DNA of 45,580 nt from CAZMHN01 sp964566145. GTDB taxonomy: Bacteria; Patescibacteriota; Patescibacteriia; Veblenbacterales; UBA10138. Shown one piece after another: positions 31,917 through 39,401 of this stretch (its first letter is position 1; each line of letters begins with the position of its first letter). The notes beneath the pieces were generated by a model. The model had not been told where the DNA came from. It saw only the letters and a program-made list of their open reading frames with translations, and ran no database searches. The DNA is taken from positions 1 to 45,580 of the forward strand of contig CAZMHN010000004.1 of assembly GCA_964566145.1 (NCBI GenBank), read 5' to 3'. Position numbers and translations under genes: made by a program.

Positions 31917-33815
31917 ATGCTCTGGTTCGTCACCCCAACTTACAATGAGCGGGACAACATCCAAGAATTGGTGGAGCGCTTGTTCGCGTTGCCGGCTGAG
32001 CTTCATTTGTTGGTGGTGGATGACGCTTCGCCTGACGGGACGGCAGAAGTCGTGGAGCGGCTGGCGCGTGAATACCCCCGCCTTCATCTGTTGAGGCGCG
32101 GCGGTAAGTGCGGTCTGGGCAGTGCTTATCGCGAGGGGTTCAGGTATGCACTTGAGCGCGGCGCGACGGCGGTGGGAGAAATTGACGCCGATCTGTCGCA
32201 CCTGCCCGAGGATGCGCCGCGGCTTGCGCTCGAGCTCGCCAGTGGCGCCGATGTGGTTGTCGGCTCGCGGCGCGTTAGAGGGGGAAGCATTGCCGGCTGG
32301 GGGCCATGGCGCACGTTCACCAGCTGGGCGGCTACCTTAGTTTCCCGACTGGTTCTTGGGGTGCGCGCCAAGGACATCACCGCCGGGTTCCGTTTGTACG
32401 GCCCCGGGTTTCTTGCCCGGGTGCCCTGGGAGCGGGCCACGAGCAACGGTTACGCTTGGCAGGAGGAGATGCTGTTCCTGGCCGAGCGTGCCGGACTCAA
32501 GGTCGTGGAAGTGCCAGTACTGTTTGCCGACCGCCGAAAGGGCCGCTCCAAGCTGTCACTTGGGGATGTGGTCGAGTTTTTCGCCACCTTGCTTCGTCTG
32601 CGAATAAGCTCACTGTCTATTATGGATGGCACGTTATCATGTCTGGCGGTATTGCTTGGCGCGGTGTCGGTCGTGGCCATAATAGTGTGCAATCTTACCC
32701 TCACTCAGTACCAGAGCTTTTCCTATCTGGCGGATTCGTTTCTCCATGGCAGGTTAGACCTCATGGTATTGCCTGATTCTGTGTGGATGGATGTGGCGGC
32801 GTACCGCGGTTTGATGTTCTGGCCGCACGGACCAGTGCCGGCCACATTGCTTATGCCGTTCGTGGCTATTGCGAGCGCTTGCGGTTGGTTTTTCCGCCAA
32901 GGGTTCCTTCAGCTCCCGCTTTTGGGTTTGTTGGGTTTTCTTTTATACTCGCTGGGGGTAAGGAGCGGGATAAAAAAGGCGGCCGCGAGTTGGCTTACTT
33001 TCGCATTTTTCACCTCGCACTTTCTGATTGTGGCCATGATGCCGTCTAGTTACCATTTGGCGCATGTAGTGGCGCTAACGGCGGTCTTCGGGGCGCTCGT
33101 CGAGCACATGGGCAGGCGGCGCCCCTGGCTCATGGGCGCCTTGTCGGGCGTAGCGCTCCTTTCCCGCACTCCAGCCGGGCTTGTCATAGTGTTTTTCATG
33201 CTCGAGGCGTTGCGCGACAGGACCGCGGCAGACAGGTTGCGGCGCCTGGCCCAGCTTCTTGCGCCGTTCGCCGTCGCCGCCTGCTTGTTCGCCTGGTACA
33301 ACGTGGCCAGATTCGGGAACCCGTTCGAACAAGGGTACTCGTACCAAGTCATGGTCGTGCCGGCCATGGAGCAGGCACGCTCCCGCGGAACGCTCAGCCT
33401 GGCCCACGTGCCGAGCAATCTGTACTACATGTTCCTGAACCCGCCCAGGCTCATGTTTGAGCAAGGCACCCGCGTTCCGAAGTTCCCCTTTGTTGTTCCC
33501 GACCTGTGGGGCATGAGCCTGCTTCTAACGTCGCCCTACCTGCTGTATCTCATGGCCGGACGCCGCCTGACGCACATGGAACAGAATGCGCTCGTGACCA
33601 CCGCAATTATTGCCATCCCTATTTTGATGTACTTCGGCATAGGCTACCGGCAGTTCGGATACCGGTACGCGCTCGATTTTCTCCCTCTGTTGTTTTTCAT
33701 GCTCATGTTGTTGTTCGCCCGGCGAGGAGGGGTGTTGTCCCGCACCGCGCGTTTCATTATCGTGCTTTCGGCCTCCGCGAATCAGTATCTTCTCCTGTCC
33801 GTATTTCTAGCTTGA
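31917..33815 (+). CDS. Dolichol-phosphate-mannose-synthase-like domain fused to GT-C-like membrane module
   Basis: 632 aa. Residues 1-about 230: polyprenol-phosphate mannose synthase-like GT2 (FVTPTYNERDNI, LLVVDDASPDGTAEV, GLGSAYREGFRYAL, GEIDADLSHLPED with the metal motif, DITAGFRLY, FADRRKGRSKLS). Residues about 240-632: about 10 TM helices homologous to the two preceding proteins (YQSFSYLADSFLHGRLDL, FWPHGPVPATLLMPFV, SNLYYMFLNPP, FGYRYALDFLPLLFFMLML). The fusion suggests that the membrane modules use the polyprenol-P-sugar made by the soluble domain. Last gene of the glycan cluster. Confidence 0.85.
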   Translation: MLWFVTPTYNERDNIQELVERLFALPAELHLLVVDDASPDGTAEVVERLAREYPRLHLLRRGGKCGLGSAYREGFRYALERGATAVGEIDADLSHLPEDAPRLALELASGADVVVGSRRVRGGSIAGWGPWRTFTSWAATLVSRLVLGVRAKDITAGFRLYGPGFLARVPWERATSNGYAWQEEMLFLAERAGLKVVEVPVLFADRRKGRSKLSLGDVVEFFATLLRLRISSLSIMDGTLSCLAVLLGAVSVVAIIVCNLTLTQYQSFSYLADSFLHGRLDLMVLPDSVWMDVAAYRGLMFWPHGPVPATLLMPFVAIASACGWFFRQGFLQLPLLGLLGFLLYSLGVRSGIKKAAASWLTFAFFTSHFLIVAMMPSSYHLAHVVALTAVFGALVEHMGRRRPWLMGALSGVALLSRTPAGLVIVFFMLEALRDRTAADRLRRLAQLLAPFAVAACLFAWYNVARFGNPFEQGYSYQVMVVPAMEQARSRGTLSLAHVPSNLYYMFLNPPRLMFEQGTRVPKFPFVVPDLWGMSLLLTSPYLLYLMAGRRLTHMEQNALVTTAIIAIPILMYFGIGYRQFGYRYALDFLPLLFFMLMLLFARRGGVLSRTARFIIVLSASANQYLLLSVFLA

Positions 33816-33845
33816 TAGGCGCAAGTTGCTCCGTTTCAATCATAT

Positions 33846-33870
33846 AAAATAACCTCCGCCGGCGGAGGTT
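33846..33870 (-). terminator. Terminator of the pilin operon
   Basis: A perfect 20-bp palindrome, AACCTCCGCCGGCGGAGGTT (33851-33870), followed on the minus strand by ATTTTATATG. It ends the leftward pilin genes and faces the convergent glycan cluster. Confidence 0.75.
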
Positions 33871-33896
33871 GCCGAGGCACCGGACTGGATAGGCTT

Positions 33897-34406
33897 CTAG
33901 GGGCTGGGGTACTGACAGATGGCCGAAAGGCCGGAGCCTACATTCGGACAGACCAACCCAGCGCAGCATTGGGCGTTGTTTTCTGAGTTGGGCCCGCATT
34001 CCTGTCCGATGCCGACACATTGAATGCTACCGCTTTGCCCTGCCGCCCGGCTTAGGGATTGCACAGCGAACGACGTGACGATATAGGCCAGAAGTACTAT
34101 AGCCAGTCCGATGACGGCGTTGCGCATCAGGCTTTTGGCTTCGCGTATCTGTTCCTCGTTCCCGGCTGAGGTCATCCATTTGAATCCAGCCAGGACGATA
34201 AGGACAACGGCCAGTACGCCTACGAACCCCAGGATTATGTTGACAATCCTGCTCACCAGCGCGACCGGCGACGGGGCAAGGTAGGCCGGCAATCCGGCCG
34301 CCAAGGCGGTGTCGCGCACCAAGGGCGGAGCCTGCGCCAGTACGGCCGTTGCCGCGCCCAGCGCAATCAGGCTTATGGCTGTCAATAAAATCAGACGCTT
34401 ACGCAT
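33897..34406 (-). CDS. Pilin-like protein with cysteine-knot-like tail (pilin 5)
   Basis: 169 aa of the CPR type-IV-secretion-pilin-like (T4SS_pilin/VirB2-like) kind. Signal peptide (MRKRLILLTAISLIALGAAT, cut after VLA-Q expected), two hydrophobic helices (about 48-72 and 88-112) around the conserved loop GFKWMTSAGNEEQIREAKSLM, then an exported tail with six Cys spaced C-6-C-9-CC-4-C-10-C (QCCAGLVC). Family members are predicted to assemble or line the envelope. Start chosen at ATG 34406, 1 nt after the previous stop. Last gene before the terminator. Confidence 0.8.
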   Translation of the reverse strand: MRKRLILLTAISLIALGAATAVLAQAPPLVRDTALAAGLPAYLAPSPVALVSRIVNIILGFVGVLAVVLIVLAGFKWMTSAGNEEQIREAKSLMRNAVIGLAIVLLAYIVTSFAVQSLSRAAGQSGSIQCVGIGQECGPNSENNAQCCAGLVCPNVGSGLSAICQYPSP

Positions 34407-34407
34407 A

Positions 34408-35121
34408 TTAGTAACTGCAGGTGTAGCTGGTGGTATTTGATATGGGGTCGATGATTGGTTGGCAGGATGAGCCGGCGCAACACTGTGTGGTTGCGGGGTC
34501 GCACGGCGAGCCGTCGGGCGTGCAGACAGGCGGCGGCGTGAAGGTTGGCCGGCAGCAGACATAGCTCCCTGCACACGAGTCCGGGGTAACCTGGCCGGTG
34601 CACGAGCCTAAGGGCACGCAAGTGTTGGGTGCCAGGCAGGTGATGGGCTGGAGCAAGTCTTCGGTCGGTATTGAGCCGGGTATGTAGCCTGCGGAGGAAG
34701 ACACGTTCCGTATGACAAAAGAAGCGATGACGTATGAAGCCAGAACCAGGGCCAGGCCGACGACCGCGCCGCCAAGCAGTTCCTTGGCTTTGCGTACGTG
34801 TTCCTCGTTCCCGCCCGCAGTCATCCAGACGAATCCGCCGTATAACACAACCACCACTGCTACCACCCCCAGCACGCCCAGGAGAGTGTTCACGACAATG
34901 GCGATGATATGGGTGGGGGTCGGCTGGCCGATGGGCAGGCCGGCATTGGCGCCCACCTGCGGAATGCCGTACTCCGGCAGGTTTCCTTGTCCCAGAGCCA
35001 AAGAAGGCACAACCAGCGCGGCGCTGACGAGCGCCACGCTGGTTGCAATCAGTATCAAGTTCAGTAGGGTGAACCGCCTAGGGCGGTTCGAGAGAAGCAT
35101 AGGAGCGTTATCGGGTCGCAT
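34408..35121 (-). CDS. Pilin-like protein with long Cys-rich tail (pilin 4)
   Basis: 237 aa (230 if Met8 at 35100 is the start, which would avoid overlapping the previous gene by 14 nt). Signal-peptide-like N-terminus, two helices with the loop GGFVWMTAGGNEEHVRKAKELLGG between them, then an about 85-residue exported tail with two Cys clusters. The second is spaced C-6-C-6-CC-4-C-14-C (QCCAGSSC), the same framework as pilin 5; the first has CLAPNTCVPLGSC and VCC. Probably surface exposed and disulfide-bonded. Confidence 0.8.
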   Translation of the reverse strand: MRPDNAPMLLSNRPRRFTLLNLILIATSVALVSAALVVPSLALGQGNLPEYGIPQVGANAGLPIGQPTPTHIIAIVVNTLLGVLGVVAVVVVLYGGFVWMTAGGNEEHVRKAKELLGGAVVGLALVLASYVIASFVIRNVSSSAGYIPGSIPTEDLLQPITCLAPNTCVPLGSCTGQVTPDSCAGSYVCCRPTFTPPPVCTPDGSPCDPATTQCCAGSSCQPIIDPISNTTSYTCSY

Positions 35122-35482
35122 TGGTCGCGTCCGCCAGCTGGTTCACAACGAAGGAGGCGATAGCGAATGCGGCCAGGATGATTACCAAACCAACCAGACC
35201 GGCACCCATGAGCTTCTTGGCTTCGGCGATCTTGTCCTCGTTCCCACCCGCGGTCATCCATTTGAATCCGCCCAGGAGGACCAAGATGACGGCTAGAACA
35301 CCCAGGAAACCAAGCAGGATGTTGATGATCCTGGCTACAGTCTCGATCAAAGGGATGTCCGTGCCGAGGTTAGTCTCGTCCGCAAAGTTGTTCAGGCCGA
35401 AGTTGCCGTACACTTGAGCGAACGCGGTTGCTGGTAGGGCGTAGGCGACGGCGCTACCAACGGAAGCTAATAGTTTCTTCAT
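35108..35482 (-). CDS. Pilin-like protein, minimal form (pilin 3)
   Basis: 124 aa: signal peptide (cleavage expected after ATAFA-Q), short linker, and two helices (about 50-73 and 92-115) around GGFKWMTAGGNEDKIAEAKKLMGAGL. It has no Cys tail. The good match to the VirB2-like core makes it the likely main subunit of the set, with pilins 4 and 5 as decorated partners. AAAGGGGGTG lies about 10 nt before the ATG. First gene after its own promoter. Confidence 0.85.
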   Translation of the reverse strand: MKKLLASVGSAVAYALPATAFAQVYGNFGLNNFADETNLGTDIPLIETVARIINILLGFLGVLAVILVLLGGFKWMTAGGNEDKIAEAKKLMGAGLVGLVIILAAFAIASFVVNQLADATNATR

Positions 35483-35544
35483 AGTACGTATTCACCCCCT
35501 TTCTCGTTACCGTCAGCCTAAAGCAGCTGACTGTACTATTGTTT

Positions 35545-35553
35545 AGTATATCA
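35545..35553 (-). promoter_or_regulatory. Promoter of pilins 3-5
   Basis: Minus strand TGA then TATACT (35550-35545), an extended -10. The leader of about 57 nt includes a GTCAGC/GCTGAC hairpin (35531-35512). Just upstream, GGCCTGAAGGCC followed by TGTTTTG may be a weak terminator for pilin 2. Confidence 0.5.
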
Positions 35554-35578
35554 CAAAACAGGCCTTCAGGCCAGTCCC

Positions 35579-36250
35579 TTATTGGAGTGCTTGTACGAAT
35601 GGAGCGTAAGCGAAAGTGATGAATATGTAGGAGCTTAGCACCAACACCACGCCGATAATGGCGTAGCCCAAAGTTTTCTTCGCCTGCTCAATGCGCGTTT
35701 GATTACCCGCGGCCGTAAGCCACAAAAATCCCGCCCACACAAACATGAGCACGGTCAGGGCCCCTAGGCCCTGGACCATGAATTTGAGCACGCGTCCGCC
35801 GTATAAGCTCACGCCGAAGGCGGACAGGTCGTTCGTCAGGCTTAGCGGGTCCACCAATTCGGACGAGCTCCTGAACGACGGCAGAGAGCCGCCGGTCAGC
35901 ACGTTGATGGTGGTTATGAGTATGGTGTAGGAAGCGGTCGTAACAATGAGTCCGATGATGGCGAAGACGACCGCCCGCTTGCCCTTGCCGAACCGCTCGC
36001 TGTTTCCGGCCGCGGTCAGTATCATGTACCCGCCCACGACCACGACCACCAAGGCGATTACGCCCGTCACGAAGTTGAGGCCGCTGGCAATGCGGCTGAA
36101 CAGTTCCCACGGCGTCGTGTTCGCGCCCAGCGGGTTGTCGAGGGGGGTGGATTGTGCGGAAGCGGCCATGGGCAACAGAAGGCTCGTCAGCACAATGGGC
36201 CAGGATGCAAGGTGTAGCATAGTCGGCAAAGCTCGGTTGGTTAGTCTCAT
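35579..36250 (-). CDS. Tandem double pilin-domain protein (pilin 2)
   Basis: 223 aa with a signal peptide (ends PMAASA-Q) and two complete two-helix pilin units in a row: unit 1 loop GGYMILTAAGNSERFGKGKRA, unit 2 loop AGFLWLTAAGNQTRIEQAKKT, so four helices in all. It starts at ATG 36250, overlapping the pilin 1 stop as ATGA; the longer upstream open frame is a shadow of pilin 1. A covalent dimer of this family is unusual and may act as a base or cap. Confidence 0.8.
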   Translation of the reverse strand: MRLTNRALPTMLHLASWPIVLTSLLLPMAASAQSTPLDNPLGANTTPWELFSRIASGLNFVTGVIALVVVVVGGYMILTAAGNSERFGKGKRAVVFAIIGLIVTTASYTILITTINVLTGGSLPSFRSSSELVDPLSLTNDLSAFGVSLYGGRVLKFMVQGLGALTVLMFVWAGFLWLTAAGNQTRIEQAKKTLGYAIIGVVLVLSSYIFITFAYAPFVQALQ

Positions 36251-36966
36251 GGTTTGCAACAGACGGTATTCAGGCCTCCGGAGCAAACATCGAGTTTGCA
36301 ATTGGGTTCCCGGCACGTGAGGCGGCGCGCCTCCGTGGTGGCGCCGGACGTGTTGCAGGCGGTGCTGGCAATGTCCTGGCATGAAGCGCCGTCGCCAAGA
36401 GCATAGGCGCAGGCGGTCACACAGACATCCTGTTTGCAAAAGCCGGATTCGCCGCCCACGACGCAGGGCGTGCCCTCGCCTCGTTCCGCGCAGAACTTGG
36501 GGTCCGAGCTCGGCTTGCAGAACGCCCGTTGCCAAGCCTGGGTGCCGAATATATTGCTCTGGAGCGAGCGGGAGCCCACGGGGTTGGTGAGTACGGCGAT
36601 GAGCAAAGTGATGAGGGCGTAGCCGGCCAGCACTATGAGTACGCCGAACAATGTGCTGGTAATGAGTTTTTTCGATGCCGCCACTTTTTCCGAGCTGCCG
36701 CCGGACATGATGAGCCCCTGTCCGCCCCAGACGAGCATGATGATGGCCAGCCCGCCGAACAATGACAGAATGACCTTTTGGAGCACCACCATAAGGTCGA
36801 TGAAATCGCACCAGCCGCAGTCGCCGCTGGCGATGCACGACAGGTTGCCCACGATGCCGTTGCTGATGTTGAAGTTTTGGGCCAGCGCCGGAGCGGCCCA
36901 GGCGATCATACCCAGTATCGTCAGGGCGGTTATGGCAAAAAGCCCGGTGTTTCTTCGGTTCATCAT
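36247..36966 (-). CDS. Pilin-like protein with extended cysteine-rich domain (pilin 1)
   Basis: 239 aa. Signal peptide (WAAPALA-Q), a short N-terminal Cys cluster (LSCIASGDCGWC), two helices with the loop GGQGLIMSGGSSEKVAASKKLITSTL, then an about 90-residue tail with 13 cysteines (FCKPSS..., TPCVVGG, DVCVTAC, TVCCKP). It begins by ATGA overlap with the solute-binding protein gene. The exported Cys density implies an oxidising envelope with a disulfide-forming system. Distinct from pilins 4/5 in spacing. Confidence 0.8.
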   Translation of the reverse strand: MMNRRNTGLFAITALTILGMIAWAAPALAQNFNISNGIVGNLSCIASGDCGWCDFIDLMVVLQKVILSLFGGLAIIMLVWGGQGLIMSGGSSEKVAASKKLITSTLFGVLIVLAGYALITLLIAVLTNPVGSRSLQSNIFGTQAWQRAFCKPSSDPKFCAERGEGTPCVVGGESGFCKQDVCVTACAYALGDGASCQDIASTACNTSGATTEARRLTCREPNCKLDVCSGGLNTVCCKP

Positions 36967-38345
36967 GGCGGGGACGGCTTATAGGTCGGGTCAATGGTTC
37001 TGGCCGCGGAGAGCAGGGCATCCTCAAGTTTTACGCCCTGTTGCGCCTGGCGTATAAGTGCGCGGAACGCCTTATCGACCACGTCCGGCTGGTAGCCTGG
37101 ATACCAGGTTTTGGCCGTCAGTATTTGCCCTGCCGGTATCGCCAGGTCGAGATTGGAAAGCTGGGAAGCCACCAGGCTGCGGTGGGCGGTGGGCAGGTTG
37201 GCGGTTTCAAGATAGGTTTTGGCCACGTCGGGCTTGGCGATGAACTGCAGGAAATCCCAAGCCAGATCGCTGTGCTGGCTTTGCTTGGTTACGGTTTCCA
37301 GGTAGTAGCTGGCAAGGTAGGTCGGCGCAGTCGTCCCGTCTATCTGCGGGAACCTGGCCGCGGCTATGCGCACCTTGGGCGCGCGAGCCTTGAGCGCGGC
37401 GTAGTCGCGCCAGTAGCCGAATATGAAGCCGACTTTGCCGGAGGCGAAGGCCTGCTGGTCCAGCGGCTCGTCCGCGGACCAGCTGTAGGTTTCCTTGGTG
37501 GGGTTGGCGAAGTCGGTGTAGAATCGCAGGGCGTCCGCGCCCGGTGTGTACGTTTGGTCGTCAACGCTCACTGATTCATGGAACGAAGAGCGGTTGCCGT
37601 CGACATTCGTCATGCGCGTGCCGTTCTGCAGCATGAGGGCCGAGAGCAAGTCCGTGGCATAGGTCACATTGTCGGCTTCTCCCAGCGCCGTGCCGTTCTG
37701 TATCAGCGCCCCGCGCTGGTCAAGCTTGGTGATTTGCTGGGCCGCGTCCTTGAATTCGGTCCAGGTCTTAGGGGCTTCGGGGAATTGAGCGGCATTCAGG
37801 AGGTCCACATTGTAGAACATCATGAGAGAATCCATGGACAAGGGCACGCCGTACACCTGCCCAGAGATGGTGGCGTTGTCCAGCACGGTATCCACGAACG
37901 AACTGCGCAGTTCTCCCAGAGAGATGGACGACTGCGTCTTGAACACCCACTTGAGCTCGCGGCGGATCGTGCCCTGGTATTCCTGTATCGGTATGGTGAT
38001 GGAAGCGGGCAGGGGCGTCAGGCGTTCCTGCCAGCGCCTGAGGAGCGAATTCGGGAGCGAGACAATGTCCGGACCGCGCCCGGATGCCAGCGCCTCGAGC
38101 AGGAGTTGTTCCAGCTCCTCCTTGTGCACTATGCGCACCTGTATGGAAACGTTCGGCCGCGAGGCGCGATATCTGTTTATCAGGGGCTTTACGTCGTCTT
38201 CGGCTCCTTCCACGCGCCACCAGTTCAGCGTGACCAGTTCCGAGCCCGCCTGCTGAGCTTCGCGGTCGCCGCCCTTGCATCCCAAACCGACCAGCATCAG
38301 GCAGCTGGCTGCAAGCAGCGGAATGAGGTACGTGGGTTTGTTCAT
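36963..38345 (-). CDS. Extracellular solute-binding protein (sugar type), lipoprotein-like
   Basis: 460 aa resembling ABC-importer family-1 sugar-binding proteins: an N-terminal hydrophobic stretch ending LVGLGC (lipobox-like, though the -3 residue is atypical), then VTLNWWRVEGAEDDV, GPDIVSLPNSLLRRW, VYGVPLSMDSLMMFYN, PKTWTEFKDAAQQI, FASGKVGFIFGYW, and DLAWDFLQFI near the end. No permease or ATPase gene lies nearby; instead it is coupled to galU (ATGA) and to pilin 1. It may deliver a glycan or recognise a polymer for the pilin system (inference). Confidence 0.85.
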   Translation of the reverse strand: MNKPTYLIPLLAASCLMLVGLGCKGGDREAQQAGSELVTLNWWRVEGAEDDVKPLINRYRASRPNVSIQVRIVHKEELEQLLLEALASGRGPDIVSLPNSLLRRWQERLTPLPASITIPIQEYQGTIRRELKWVFKTQSSISLGELRSSFVDTVLDNATISGQVYGVPLSMDSLMMFYNVDLLNAAQFPEAPKTWTEFKDAAQQITKLDQRGALIQNGTALGEADNVTYATDLLSALMLQNGTRMTNVDGNRSSFHESVSVDDQTYTPGADALRFYTDFANPTKETYSWSADEPLDQQAFASGKVGFIFGYWRDYAALKARAPKVRIAAARFPQIDGTTAPTYLASYYLETVTKQSQHSDLAWDFLQFIAKPDVAKTYLETANLPTAHRSLVASQLSNLDLAIPAGQILTAKTWYPGYQPDVVDKAFRALIRQAQQGVKLEDALLSAARTIDPTYKPSPP

Positions 38346-39205
38346 ACGACGGTGTGGAGGAACTTCGTGAATGATTCCTTGAGTTCGGGGTGGGAAAGTC
38401 CCAGCGAAACGTTGGCCTGGAGCCAGCCCAGCTTACTGCCTACGTCATAGTACGTGCCTTGGATCTCGCAGGCGTAGATAGGTTTAGTTTGCCGCAACTT
38501 CGAGAGCGCGTCCACCAGCCAGAGCTCGCCGTCCTTGCCTATGGGTGTGGTCTCGAGCGCGCCGAAGATGTCCGGTGTCAGCACGTAGCCGCCTAAACTG
38601 GCCAGCCGGGAAGGCGCGGTCTCGGGCCCGGGCTTCTCCACAATGCCGTTGACCTCGTATACGTTCCCTTCCACCTGGGTTGCGTCGAGCATGCCGTACC
38701 GCTTCGTGCCCTCGTCGTCGACCCGGTAGGCCGTGAGCACGGGGTGGCCGTACTTCTCGTACACCTCAATGAGCTGTTTCAGCCGGGGCGGCTGTCCAAT
38801 GACGAGATCGTCGCCCCAGATTACCGCGAACGGCTCGTTGCCGATTACGTGCTTGGCCTCCAGGACCGGCGTGCCGTTGCCGTACGGACCCTTCTGCCGT
38901 ATGTACACGAATTTTGCCAGGTCGGCTATCTTCCTGACCTCGCGCAAGGCTTCGGTCTTGCCCTGCTTCTCCAGCCAGGCCTCGAGCTCCGGCAGTCTGT
39001 CAAAGTGGTCCTCGGCCGCGCGCTTCTGGAGGTTGGTTACTATGATGACGTCCTCAATGCCCGAAGCCACCGCTTCCTCCACGATGTACTGGAGAATCGG
39101 CTTGTCCACCACCGGCAGCATTTCCTTGGGCTGTGCCTTGGTGGCCGGGAGGAACCGCGTGCCGAATCCGGCAACAGGGATAATGACTTTTCGAATAGCC
39201 GACAT
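38342..39205 (-). CDS. galU: UTP-glucose-1-phosphate uridylyltransferase
   Basis: 287 aa nucleotidyltransferase making UDP-glucose. Signature N-terminus VIIPVAGFGTRFLPATKAQPKEMLPVVDKP (nucleotide loop and catalytic Lys), then EDVIIVTN, the DDLVIGQPP segment, VNGIVEKP and ELWLVDAL. Normal length. It heads the coupled galU-SBP-pilin 1-pilin 2 group. UDP-glucose would feed envelope glycan synthesis; that link is inference. Confidence 0.95.
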   Translation of the reverse strand: MSAIRKVIIPVAGFGTRFLPATKAQPKEMLPVVDKPILQYIVEEAVASGIEDVIIVTNLQKRAAEDHFDRLPELEAWLEKQGKTEALREVRKIADLAKFVYIRQKGPYGNGTPVLEAKHVIGNEPFAVIWGDDLVIGQPPRLKQLIEVYEKYGHPVLTAYRVDDEGTKRYGMLDATQVEGNVYEVNGIVEKPGPETAPSRLASLGGYVLTPDIFGALETTPIGKDGELWLVDALSKLRQTKPIYACEIQGTYYDVGSKLGWLQANVSLGLSHPELKESFTKFLHTVV

Positions 39206-39231
39206 CGCTTGTATGGTAGCACTTTTATATG

Positions 39232-39261
39232 AAAAATAAGAGCACCCGTACGTCAGGGGTG
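39232..39261 (-). terminator. Possible terminator after tRNA-Ser
   Basis: Minus strand CACCC-9-GGGTG then CTC and TTATTTTT. The stem is only 5 bp, so it is tentative. Downstream lies the galU start region with TACCAT preceded by TGC. Confidence 0.4.
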
Positions 39262-39274
39262 AAGGTTTTTGTTA

Positions 39275-39365
39275 TGGCGGAGGCGAGAGGATTCGAACCT
39301 CTGATACCCTTTTGAGGTATAGCGGTTTTCGAGACCGCCCCATTCGACCACTCTGGCACGCCTCC
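39275..39365 (-). tRNA. tRNA-Ser(CGA)
   Basis: Long variable-arm tRNA on the minus strand: acceptor GGAGGCG/CGCCTCC, anticodon stem GCGGT/ACCGC with loop CTCGAAA (anticodon CGA), variable arm TATACC..GGTAT, and T-loop TTCGAAT. CCA encoded. Confidence 0.95.
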
Positions 39366-39401
39366 GAAGCGTGGGTAGTATAGGGAGCAGGTGCTCCCGC
39401 G

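Noticed and set aside
36251..37027. Long open frame joined in frame to pilin 2
   Set aside because: It runs antisense-frame through pilin 1 and the SBP end; its residues are Arg/His/Pro-rich with no motif, while pilin 1 in the other frame is convincing.
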